A stretch of DNA of 64,000 nt from assembly GCA_037954325.1 (NCBI GenBank), contig JBBMNZ010000028.1:11807501-11871500 (forward strand), in the 5' to 3' direction. Of the stretch, positions 1 through 10,546 are shown piece by piece (position 1 is the stretch's first letter; each line of letters opens with the position of its first letter). The position numbers and the translations under genes are program-made. This DNA comes from Fistularia commersonii. Its lineage: Eukaryota > Chordata > Actinopteri > Syngnathiformes > Fistulariidae. A model generated the notes under the pieces. That model did not search any database and was not told the DNA's origin. It saw only the letters and a program-made list of their open reading frames with translations.

Positions 1-1244
1 ACTTCCTAAAAGCCAGAGCTTTTTTTCGTAGCATTGCATTTTTTTGTACCCATCTCTTCCTAGAACTGACTAAAGCCGTATCGTATTCAGATTCAATAGC
101 ATGGACTTCTGGAGGATTTCAGTCAACAGTCAACTGTGATGACTTCTGCCGGTAGCGTCACAAACTTCCAAAAGTCTGCCATTTCATTCATTGTTGCTTT
201 TTAGCTTTTGATCAACTAATGCGATGTGCAATCTATCAAAAGACAAATGGAAATATGGCAAAAAACAGTTATCCTTTTGTTCACAATATTAGAATAATAA
301 TATTTATTTATGACAACGAAGAGCTTTTGTTTGGTACATTTCAATTTTTGCCCATCGTTTAATACTGCTTTCGGAGTAAAGTCCTCAGTTTCTAAACATT
401 TTTGCCTGCACTTGGCAATCATAGATTTTCTACCAATGTAATATGTAAACAGTGACTGCAGAAAATATATACAAACCAAAGATAAGAAAATCTTAAAAGA
501 GGAGACCAGTGTCTACCAGCACAGTCTTGCACTCTGAGTTAATCACTGTTGATTTTGTCTCTCACTAACATGCAGCACTAAATCTTTCCCCATATGGCTC
601 TAAACATGCTCACAAGCTGTCACTCATAGATACCTCCCACACCATACTGATAAACTGATATTGGCTTATGCCAAACATCTCGTAAAACGCCAACAGATGA
701 GGAATTATCTCCAACACAAGTCATTGTAATGAACACCTTTGAGACCTTTCTAAATAACTGCCGTTTAACAGTTAATGTCAATCGGGAAAAATGTCCTGAT
801 TAAGGACGGTCAAGAAATCACAAACATTTGCTGTAATCTATGGACCATATATGAATTAAAATCCCCTTGCATCCCAAAATGTTGTATGCTTGTTATCCTC
901 ATTTGGACATTCAGCCATGCAGATTGAAATGTACACCTTAACTCTGGATGCAATTGATGCTGGGTTGGGATGTTTAGAGCTTTATCTATTCCTGTTCAGG
1001 TTCAGTTTATGCAATTTTTTTTAAGAAAAATGGGCATCTTTGATGTAAAATGAATTAATATATTTGCACAGTGTCATGCTAGTCCAGCAGTAATAAAAGG
1101 ATAGCATAAAACAACCGCTTTGAGCCTCATCAGACATGCATACTAGTGATCCACTATCTACTATGCATGGTAATTAAAACTTGTGTTGTAAGGACTGCCA
1201 TTAAGACATTATTTAATCAACTTTAATCAACAGTATGTTTTTAG
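1..1244. other. Intergenic, no gene seen
   Basis: AT-rich non-coding sequence. Open frames here are short and show no recognisable protein family or plausible splice structure. No repeat was recognised with confidence. Confidence 0.5.
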
Positions 1245-1470
1245 AGCAGGCGTCCCTCTAATTGGTAGGTTAGGGGGGGATTCCTGGCTCCTCCTGCCTG
1301 CATGCTGAAGTGTCCTTGAGCAACACAGAAAACCACCAGTTGCCCCAGATGATCCGGTCAGCGCATTGAGTGGCAGCTTTGCCTCCATCAGTATGTGAAT
1401 GGGTGAATCCAGCATAAAGTACTTTGAAACCGCAAAATTATTGAAGTGCGATATAAATGGAGACCATATA
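1245..1470 (+). repeat. SINE-like fragment (fish tRNA-derived type)
   Basis: The segment contains the phrases typical of fish tRNA-SINE bodies: a 'gtccttgagcaa' block near 1312 and a tail reading 'gtgaatgggtgaat', then 'aaagtactttgaa' and 'gcgatataaatg' up to about 1460. The tRNA-like head is badly decayed. Family assignment rests on recognition of the tail only. Confidence 0.55.
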
Positions 1471-2216
1471 CTTAAACTCTGGGGAACACATATACCTAGA
1501 ATTATCTGCTCAAATGTTAAAACTACTGTATGTTTCATTTATATTGATTTTACCTTCTTAATATCCCCTCATTCTACATATCGCACATGACTAAAATGAG
1601 GCAGTAAAAACCTCTGTAGTTTCCATTTAACAACAACAGAAGCCGCAGAGAAGCTGAATACCACCTCAATACCACTATACTGTTCTCACTACATTAACAC
1701 TCATCTCATTCAGGAAATCTCTCACAGTTTTACAGAAGTGAGAGAGAACTATGTGTTAGGAGATGCATCAGTGGATATCTACAGAAGAAGGAATACAAGG
1801 GTGTTGGAAGAAGGTGAGTGAGAGGCAGAGGGGAATGAAAAGAGCAGGGACATTTTTCATCTCACTCATCTCACACTGTGTTTTCACACCTAACTGCTCC
1901 AGCAATGATATTTTATTCAGTGTTTGTGCAGCTTCACATTAATCCAGAGTAGTGAGCCAATGAGCTAAAGGTGATCTTAAGAAATAACAATGGCACTGCA
2001 AGGTATCCATTCCACTGGAACTGAAGTATGTGAGTTGGAATTAAGGATGGTTTATAGTGCAGGTCCCAATGCCACTGAGACTAAGAATAAGATAAACGTA
2101 TCAAAATACTGTATATGATGACAAATTAGTTTGAGCTGGTATCCTAATTCATAAAGGACTTAAAAATAATAATCCTTTTACACAGTGTTGTCTGTATTAT
2201 ATTTGCATACTTCCTG

Positions 2217-2329
2217 TGTCTTATCTTATCTTATCTTATCTTATCTTATCTTATCTTATCTTATCTTATCTTATCTTATCTTATCTTATCTTATCTTATC
2301 TTATCTTATCTTATCTTATCTTATCTTAC
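2217..2329. repeat. (TTATC)n pentanucleotide microsatellite
   Basis: About 22 nearly perfect copies of TTATC in one uninterrupted array. The repetitive reading frame across it is not a gene. Confidence 0.98.
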
Positions 2330-2874
2330 AAGTCATGGATTCAGACCAAGGATGTTGTTTAATTTAAGGCTTGATATCCTTTTTAAACATTGCAACAAAA
2401 TTCAAGTCTAAAGCTGAGAAAATAGATTCATTTGTGGTCATTTATATTGTAGGTCATATAGGTTCATAACCTAAGCTGTGTGTCTTTGGTTATTCTTACA
2501 AACTAAAAGTGGTTATTAATTTGCTCACACCCATTTTTTCCACACTGCAGTGACTGCCATAAGAACATAAACAGTCTTTTAAAAAAATCAGTACCTAAAT
2601 TTACCTGCATGGGCTCATGGTCAGGCTAAATATTTTCTGAAGAGTTGATAGAGTGAGTTGCATTTAGTCAAACAATTATAAAACAATAGCATCAATTAGA
2701 CATTAAGAGAACATTTTTATTGTGTCTTATTTTGCATTATCTGCATATTCTACTCTGAGGTAGTTAAGCATGCTTAACATTTTTGACAAAATGTACTGCA
2801 TATACTATGTAGCCAGGTGGATAAGGGTAAATCCAGGATTAATCTGGATTAATCCATCCAGAATTAATTTTCTA

Positions 2875-4473
2875 CACACAATAGGGCAAAAATGTAGTTT
2901 GTCAGCCAACAGTTCTGCAAGGTCTCCCACTTAAAAGGATGAAAGGCCTGTAATTTTCATCATAGGTACACTTCAACTATGAGAGACAGAATGGGGGGAA
3001 AGAATCCAGGAAATAACATTGTCGGATTTTTAAAGAATTTCTTTGCAAATTATGGTGGAAACTAGTTATTTGGTCAATAACAAAAGTTCATCTCAATACT
3101 TTATTATACACCCTTTGTTGGCAATGACAAAGGTCAAATGTTTTCTGTAAATCTTCACAAGGTTTTCACACACTGTTGCTGGTATTTTGGACCATTCCTC
3201 CATGCAGATCTCCTCTAGAGCAGTGATGTTTTGGGGCTGTCGCTGTGTAGCACAGACTTTCAACTCCCTCAAAAAATCTCAGTGGAGTTGAGATCTGGAG
3301 ACTGGCTAGGCCACTCCAGGACCTTGAAACGCTTCTTAAGAAGCCACTCCTTCATTGCCCTGGCGGTGTTTTTGGGATCATTGTCATGCTGAAAGACCCA
3401 GCCATGATTCATCTTCAACGTCCTTGCTGATTAATGGAGGTTTTCACTCAAAATCTCACGATACATGGCCCCGTTCATTCTTTCCTTTACACGGATCAGT
3501 CGTCCTGTTCCTTTTGCAGAAAAACAGCCCCAAAGCATGATGTTTCCACCCCCATGCTTCACAGTAGGTATGGTGTCATTTGGATGCAACTCAGCATTCT
3601 TTCTCTACCAAATATGACAAGTTTAGTTTGTACCAAAAAGTTTTGGTTTCATCTGACCATAGGAAATTCTCCTGATCCTCTTCTAGATCATCAAAATGCT
3701 CTCTAGCCAACTTCAGATGGGCCTGGATATGTACTGGCTTAAGCAGGGGGACACGTCTGGCACTGCAAGATTTGACTCCCTGGCAGCGTAGTGGGTTCCT
3801 GATGGCAGCCTTTGTTACTTTGGTCCCAGCTCTCTGCAGGTCATTCACCAGGTCCCCCCGTGAGCTTCTGGGATTTTTCCTCACCGTTTTTGTGATAATT
3901 TTGACCCCACGGGGTGAGATCTTGCGTGGAACCCCAGATCAAGGGAGATTATCAGTGGCCTTGTATGTCTTCCATTTTCTAATAATTGCTCCCACAGTTG
4001 AATTCTTCACACCAACCTGCTTTACTATTGCTATTGCAGATTCAGTCTTCTCAGCCTAGTGCGTGTCTACAATTTTGTGTCCTTTGACAGCTCTTTGGTC
4101 TTGGCTATAGTGGAATTTGTAGTGTGACTGTTTGAGGTTGAGGACAGGTGTCATTTATTCTGATAACCAGTTCAAACAGATGCCATTAATACAGGTTACA
4201 TGTGGAGGACTAAGGGAGCCTCTTCAAGAAGAAGCTACAGGTCTGTGAGAGACAGAAATCTTGCTTGTTTGTGGGTGACCAAATACTTATTTTACCGGGC
4301 AATATACCAATTCATTAATTTAAAATTCTACAATGTTATTTCTTGGATTCTTTCCCCCCAGTCTGTCTCATAGTTGAAGTGTACCTATGACGAAAATGGC
4401 AGGCCTCTCTCATCTTTTGAAGTGGGAGAACTTGCACAATTGGTGGCTGACTAAATTCTTTTTTGTCCCACTG
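2875..4473 (-). mobile_element. Tc1/mariner-type DNA transposon, decayed, with long inverted repeats
   Basis: The left end (about 2879-3060) and right end (about 4310-4473) are inverted copies of each other. The reverse complement of the right end, starting CAGTGGGACAAAA, matches the left end starting caatagggcaaaa; shared inner blocks include 'taggtacacttcaactatgag'. A TA dinucleotide lies just outside each end (2873-2874 and 4474-4475), as expected for Tc1 insertion. The 1.6 kb length fits a full-length Tc1-like element. The transposase frame runs on the minus strand but carries stops and frameshifts, so it is inactive. Confidence 0.9.
3591..3884 (-). pseudogene. Tc1-like transposase fragment (catalytic region)
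   Basis: The minus-strand frame encodes a segment with KPVHIQAHLKLAREH followed by LWSDETK, the middle part of Tc1 transposases around the first and second catalytic acidic residues of the DDE domain. Upstream (to about 4080) and downstream (to about 3100) matching sequence continues in other frames, so the gene is broken by indels. It lies inside the inverted-repeat element at 2875-4473. Confidence 0.85.
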
Positions 4474-4514
4474 TAATACTAAGGAAGCTTCAAAAAATGG
4501 TTTACATGTTAATG

Positions 4515-4790
4515 TTCATTAATTCATTCATTTTCTATACTGCTTTTCCTGCAGTCAGGATCAGGGAGCAACTGCAGCCTATGCCAGTGGTCATTGGGCA
4601 AGGAGGGATTGCTGTTGCCAGTAGATCACATGGCAGCATATGGAGAAATAGAAACATTCACTCACCAATTTACATGTTTTGGCAATTTTTGGGCTTCAAT
4701 TAACCTATTACATGTTTTTGGGCTTTGTTTGGAAAGAGGAGAACCCAGAGGAAACTGATGTGATCAGATGCTGATGTGTGTTACACTGAG
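4515..4790 (-). repeat. SINE remnant, minus orientation
   Basis: Read on the minus strand, this carries degenerate versions of the fish SINE body. On the plus strand it begins with 'ttcattttctatactgcttttcc', the reverse of the common 'ggataagcagtatagaaaatg' tail, and continues with reversed decayed blocks ('caattaacctatt', 'gaacccagagg'). Strongly diverged. Confidence 0.5.
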
Positions 4791-4799
4791 GATATAGAG

Positions 4800-7640
4800 G
4801 ATAACGTTGTCTAAAACAAAATGAAACTGGATGCATGTTGAAATTCAGCCTTTGCCTTTGCCCAAGCAGCTGATACTGTTGATTTTGATTTCTGAATAAC
4901 ACTTTTTGGTAATATTTTTTGTTATTTGCCAAGTGCACAATGGTTTTACTTCCTATTCTTTTGTGTGAGCAACATGGAAACTTCACATATGGTGTGTTGG
5001 AAAAATAATGCAGAACAAAAGAAAAAAAGTATCTATTTGTTATTTGTTTAATATGATATTTTCATATGCAAGTGGGGTGCATCCTGTATATTTGGTGCAT
5101 TTTGTTAACCTTGATAACCCTGGAGGTTATTATGTACGATTCGGATATGTCTCAATTAAGTGTTCAAAATGTACAAGAAAATAATGGGCCTGCATCCAAA
5201 TGGAAACGGAAAGGTTTGATTAAAACACTTTTCCAGCAAAGTAGTTTAAGACACCTACTTCGCAATGGTACACTCATCAAGCAATAGAAGTTAAGTGTTT
5301 CCAACTTAACTCTGATCAGTGATCCAAATCTGCAAACCTTGCCATATCTTTGATTTTCCTCCTCCCCCGATTGCAACTCCCAAAGGGATAGTTGTTCAAT
5401 ACTGAGGGCCTCCTGCTTAATGGCACATGTGACAGAACCTAATACAAGATGGAATTTAAGAGAAAGGGTTAGTAGAGGCCACCAGAAGAGTCCCCCCTTT
5501 CCTCTCTAACCTGACCATTGAATGATTCATGAGGTGAAATCCAGGGGGGGCGGAGAGGGGAGGTGAGTGTGATTGCATCATTGCTGTGTCTGTGCCTCTC
5601 AAGCAAGAATTGTATTCTTAACCCTGACTCACAAAAGAGATGTTAAGAGAGGTGGCAACTCTTGTATTTGTGTTGCACAGGAATTAAATTAGAAAAATGG
5701 TCATCATACAGGCAATAAATCTGTATGTATACACATTTGTGGCTCAACACACACAGGGCAAAAGAAGCATTCTGTGTGTGTGAGTGTGTGTGCGTGTGTG
5801 TGAGTGCTTGTTTGTGGTGGTGGTGGTGGTGGTGGGGGGGGAGGGGGGCAGGAGTGTATCCCCACAGGAAAAGCCCTGAACCTAGCCCTTTCCCTTCTAA
5901 CACCTTATGCATGTTTAAGGTGTGCCTGTAGGGTTTGTTTGGCAGGAGTCAGTTTATTAAAAGATGTAAGCAGTTCCCGATTCTATACTTTCTGGCAAAG
6001 GCCAGTTTTTACAGCCCTTGGTTTTGGATATCCTGCCTTCTATCCACCGAGAAAACAACCCAATTATTTGACTCTTCAAAAGTTAATGTGAAAATGTTTA
6101 ACAGCTTGAAGAGGCTACTGGACAGATTACACGTGAAGTAATGCTTTTCACAGAGAGTGGCAATGTTGGAAGGAGGAGCAATATTTTATCGATTTAGGCA
6201 TTTATCTACATAATTAACAAATTGGTTCAGTTTGGGTTATTTTGTGATGCCTATTGATGCTAAAAAATCTGAGCATCTGCCAAACTTCAGTTTATCAATG
6301 AGATGTTACTACCACCTTTTCCTCTCCTTACATATATTGTGAAAGCCAAAAGTTGCTACAGAACAAATCTAGGTATTACATCTTGTCAAGGGGGATAAGC
6401 CTTTTCTTTTTCATTATAGGTGACGAGACCAAAGCAGGAGGAGAGATGGACAGATAAATACATAAAGGAGACGTCTAATATATCACAAGGGGAAACACAA
6501 ACCATGACAATCGACAAACTGTCAACCTTTCATAGCAACAGGGCAACTGCATTCAGTCGGTCATTAAAGAAGAAAAAAGATCTCTCTGCCTGTGTGTCTG
6601 TGAAAGCAAATTCATTTTTATGAATTTCATTAATCATAATTACCACCTGAGCACATCCTTACTGCAAAGTTTTAGTGATATGGTATCTTAAGGTATTTGT
6701 GTTTGTCTCTGCTTTCTGTGTTTTGCTCAAGTGCTGTGCCCACAAACGTTTGATATGAAACCACACAGCAATGTGAAGCAGCTTTAAAGACTACCTGTGC
6801 AGTAAGACCCACATACAAACACAAAATCCCATTGTCTCACTCCCTTTCCACACCTAGAAATATGTATACAGCATATACAATCATGTCCCTTTGTGAACCG
6901 TTGCCATGCAACATTTCTCTGATTGGGTTAGTTGAGCTCTGGTGTATGTGCACGCGCACACTCCTTCTGGCTGATGAGGATCAGATCACACACGCTCTGT
7001 TGCCACACCCATCTTCCTTTCCCATGGGACACAGCTGCACTTCCAAGGCCATGGATGGAGTAAGTGTCTTAGCTGATCCAGGGAGGAAATCTCTCTCAGC
7101 TCTATTTTTCAGTCGACGGTCAGGTGCATTTAAAGTTTTCCTGTATGTGCCTTTTTATATGCACTTCCATGACATTTTAGAAGAATAAATGTCATTAGAT
7201 GATAAGGGTTAATTAATCCAGGCACCATTTATAGCTAATTTTGATTGCTGTGTGTGATACATTTGACTTTTTAAATTTGGATTTTTCCATTTCAGCAAGA
7301 TGAATGGAACTCGATGGAACTTCCTGTCATCTCGATCCACCAGAAAACAACAGCTTTGATGCGGGTGCAGAAATATGATTCATGTAGCGTTTATTCTAAT
7401 ATGAGTCTGTAGTTGTGTTTGTTTCCTCTGCAAATGTTCTCTGGTGACCCTCTGTGATCATCTTAAACTCAGCCTCAGGAGGAACATTCAAGTTAGATTC
7501 AGATTACAGAAAGAAAGTAGTCAGGATATGTGATAAGGGCAAATGTATGACTATCTATGCTGCATTTTTACTCAATGTTACCCATCACTTGCAAAATTAT
7601 TTGTTTCAAAGATTAGACATTGATTAGAAAATGTTGTTTA
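4800..7640. other. Intergenic, no gene recognised
   Basis: Apart from the GT/GGT simple repeat at 5765-5850 nothing coherent is seen. The small frames (for example at 6832-7188) have no recognisable domain, no splice-site support and no similarity I can name. Confidence 0.45.
5765..5850. repeat. (GT)n-(GGT)n-G-run simple repeat
   Basis: An interrupted GT tract (about 5773-5808) passes into (GTG)n and then a G-rich run at 5834-5850. The frames on both strands (poly-Trp/Gly, poly-His) are artefacts of this repeat. Confidence 0.9.
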
Positions 7641-8550
7641 CAAAAATTTATTCATACAAATCTTACAACACTTTCATAACATTGAGAAACGTAAAACCCA
7701 ATATAAGGACGCCTGTGTTTGTAACGATGTCACTGGTACTAAGGTTCACTTTTAAAACACATTTTTCAGATAGATAATAGATTAAACATTGAAGTAAGGC
7801 GTTTGGCGCTTTCAGAAATATCAACAACAGGCAAATGCTATGGTCTGAACAACATCTGTCATTTTTCTGAAACCGTTTTCTTCTTTATATTGAAGCACAA
7901 ATGTCTAAATAATAGATTGAGGGCTATTTTCTGATTAATAATTATTACCTACCAATATTAAAATAATCAACAACACCTTAGAATCAGCATGAACAAACAC
8001 TGGTCATTAGTCACAACTCTCACAGACACTGCACGACCCAAACTCATGCACACACACACAAACACACACATACATTGCCTGCTCCATCAACATATACAGT
8101 CGGTTCTTTTTTTTATTTCTTTATTTACTCAATAAACCATTGCTCATGCTTCAAAAACAGGGCCTAATTCTACTACTCTTGGGCCAGACCCAGCTGAGCG
8201 ATTAAACAGAGTAAAAGGAAGTTTCAATGTAAGCTAATGGACTGCAGCATTGTAGGGCCACTAAAATTGCCATCTGTCACTTGTGGCGATTTTTTAAATG
8301 TTTTATTTTTTTTTTTCATTTTTTTTTTTTCTCACATCAAAGCAAGGCACCAAAACCAGAAGCTGTTTCCACCTCCACATGCACATTCAGTCACCCGTTA
8401 ACACAAACAAACATAAGATGCATACACCGTCACACGGATATGTGCACCAATAGGCAAACACATATGCATGCACACACTCGAAAACACACATTCACTCAAA
8501 GCTGGAAAGATTAAGCGCAAAACTGAAGTGTTCAGATGGTTTCACAGGGT

Positions 8551-8606
8551 GAATATATATATAATATATATATAATATATGTATATATATATATATACAT
8601 ATATTA
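8551..8606. repeat. (AT)n-rich simple repeat
   Basis: Alternating AT runs with small interruptions; a CA-rich stretch precedes it at 8046-8073 and again around 8440-8490. Confidence 0.85.
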
Positions 8607-10056
8607 TACATATACATATATTTATACGATACAATTATAAAAGGAATTCAAGATTTGATCTCCTCATTAATCCTAATAGCATCTTGTTAGGTGAGGCGAA
8701 CTGTTTGATTTTGTATCCCAGAGTGACAACCTCTTTCTGTCTCACGGGTGCTGTACTGTGCCTCTTATGTAATGGTCTCTTTTGCTCCTTTTGTCTCCTG
8801 ATCTCGCTTACTGTCGACACGAACCTCTTTTGGTCACCTGAAACTCCCTTAATCTCATCGTCACATCCTCCCTGCTATTGCTGCAGCACACATATCAAAC
8901 ACAGATCACTTTTTTCTTACAAAAGAATTAAGCCACAACACTGTCAAATCAACATTTTAACTAGATCATCTAGAAGCAAAAAATAATCTTTAAAACTGCT
9001 ACCAATACCAAGGCGATAAGCATAATGTGCTACTACTTCTTTTTCTATATGATAATTCAATGTCAGTAGCAGTGAGGACAAAGTCCAACAAGTCAGTGCA
9101 GTATCAGTTTCCCTATTCACATATCCAGAGTATCTAAGGAAGGAAGTTCTGCTGAAATAGGCTTATTATGGTCCACCTTTCATAAAGAACAATTTGAAGG
9201 GAAAAAGCATAATGCCATGCAATTTCTAAGCAAAATGAACAAGGTGTCCACATGCACCAGGAAGTAACTTAGATATTCCTTACGTGAACTCAGATGCTAC
9301 CTTTAGTCTCTTTGCTTCACATTAAAAAAAAAGCTTCATCTGCTGCCTATCATGTTCATTTTCAAGGCCAATTCTAAATATATTAGAACTGCCGAAGTAC
9401 AACTGTAAGCCTATCCCTCCAGGTAATTGAATTGGCCGAACACTGAAAACACTGAAATGAATCTGTGCACCGTGTAAGTTATGCTGGATATGTTACAGAC
9501 ACAGCAATCTTTACACGGTTGAGCCTGGCACCTTCGCTCTCCTGGGGTAAATGTCTTTGAGGCAAGTGAGCAAGAACTGTTTGCCACATACTTATAACTT
9601 AAACATGAGTGCATCCTTTACCATTAAGCGATGACGGCATTGCAAAAACCTTCAAAGAAACTTCTGTTAAAGGAAACTAAGCTTTTAACACCGCTTACAC
9701 AAATGACTGTGTAAGTTAGTCTGTCAAATAAGAGGGTGTTCAACGAAAGCCATCTGGATTTGCCTGAAGGGGCAGCAAGGCAAGCTATACAAACCCACAG
9801 AGCTCCCATTAGGGGAGTGAGGAGGAGGGTGGATAAGGGCAACATCTATCATTTAGGATAAGCCAGAAATGCCTCATAACATGCTCAATGCGTCTTTTGG
9901 CCTGTTTGGAAAACAAACAACACTAAAAAAATAGAACGTTGGTTACAAAAATAAGTATAACATTCAATACTTTGATTGTCTTTTTAAAATCTATTTATTT
10001 TCTGCATATGTAGATGGTCTTTATAGATTTCAAGCGCATAATGTTAAAGGTGCACA

Positions 10057-10057
<1 letters not shown>

Positions 10058-10082
<25 letters not shown>
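10058..10082. repeat. Poly-T tract (about 25 nt)
   Basis: Homopolymer T run on the plus strand, A-run in the presumed adcyap1 3' UTR. Confidence 0.9.
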
Positions 10083-10088
<6 letters not shown>

Positions 10089-10362
10089 TCTTGTTGTTTC
10101 TCATTTGTTTTCAACATCTTAGACATGAAAATAATATATTGGTTCACAAAGTATAACTGTGCGGTATCAAGTGCTTTTGTACAAAAAGAAAAAAAACAAT
10201 ATTATTATTAAAATATTCATTTTAATGGCTTTACTTCATACATAAATACATGTTGAAAGAACACAGGCGCAATCCACTGGTTGGTCGGATATATCTGAAT
10301 GATTTAACGACTGGATGTATATACACAGGAGGGCAGTTTGGGCGCTTTTTTTGGAAACAACG

Positions 10363-10546
10363 CTACAAATAGGCAAGTCGACGTCCTTTATTCCTAACTC
10401 TCTGTCTGTACCTTCGTCCCAGTACCGCTGCCAGGTATTTCTGCACGGCCATCTGCTTTCTATAGCGACTGTAGCTGTCGGTGAAGATTCCGTCTGAATG
10501 TCTTTTGGACAAGGGCTCCGATTCGTCTTCCATGCTGTTGTCGTCG
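10363..10546 (-). CDS. adcyap1: adcyap1 last coding exon (PACAP-38)
   Basis: Acceptor ttttttcag at 10547; stop TAG at 10365-10363. Encodes residues 116-175 with the SEPLSKR cleavage site, complete PACAP-38 and both amidation signals. Confidence 0.98.

Larger units (their letters stand above)
7646..10362 (-). other. adcyap1: Probable long 3' UTR of adcyap1
   Basis: No coding sequence is seen between the PACAP stop codon (10363-10365) and this point. TTTATT (AATAAA on the minus strand) occurs near 7649 and again near 8120 and 9993, so transcript ends of about 0.4, 2.2 and 2.7 kb after the stop are possible. Vertebrate PACAP mRNAs are known for long 3' UTRs. The extent is inference; the stretch also holds AC, AT and poly-T simple repeats. 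Confidence 0.4.

Noticed and set aside
2217..2329. CRISPR-like or functional array
   Set aside because: Uniform 5-bp repeat without spacers; an ordinary microsatellite in vertebrate DNA.
8579..8986. 135-aa plus-strand frame
   Set aside because: Begins in an AT microsatellite and lies antisense to the presumed adcyap1 3' UTR; no recognisable motif.
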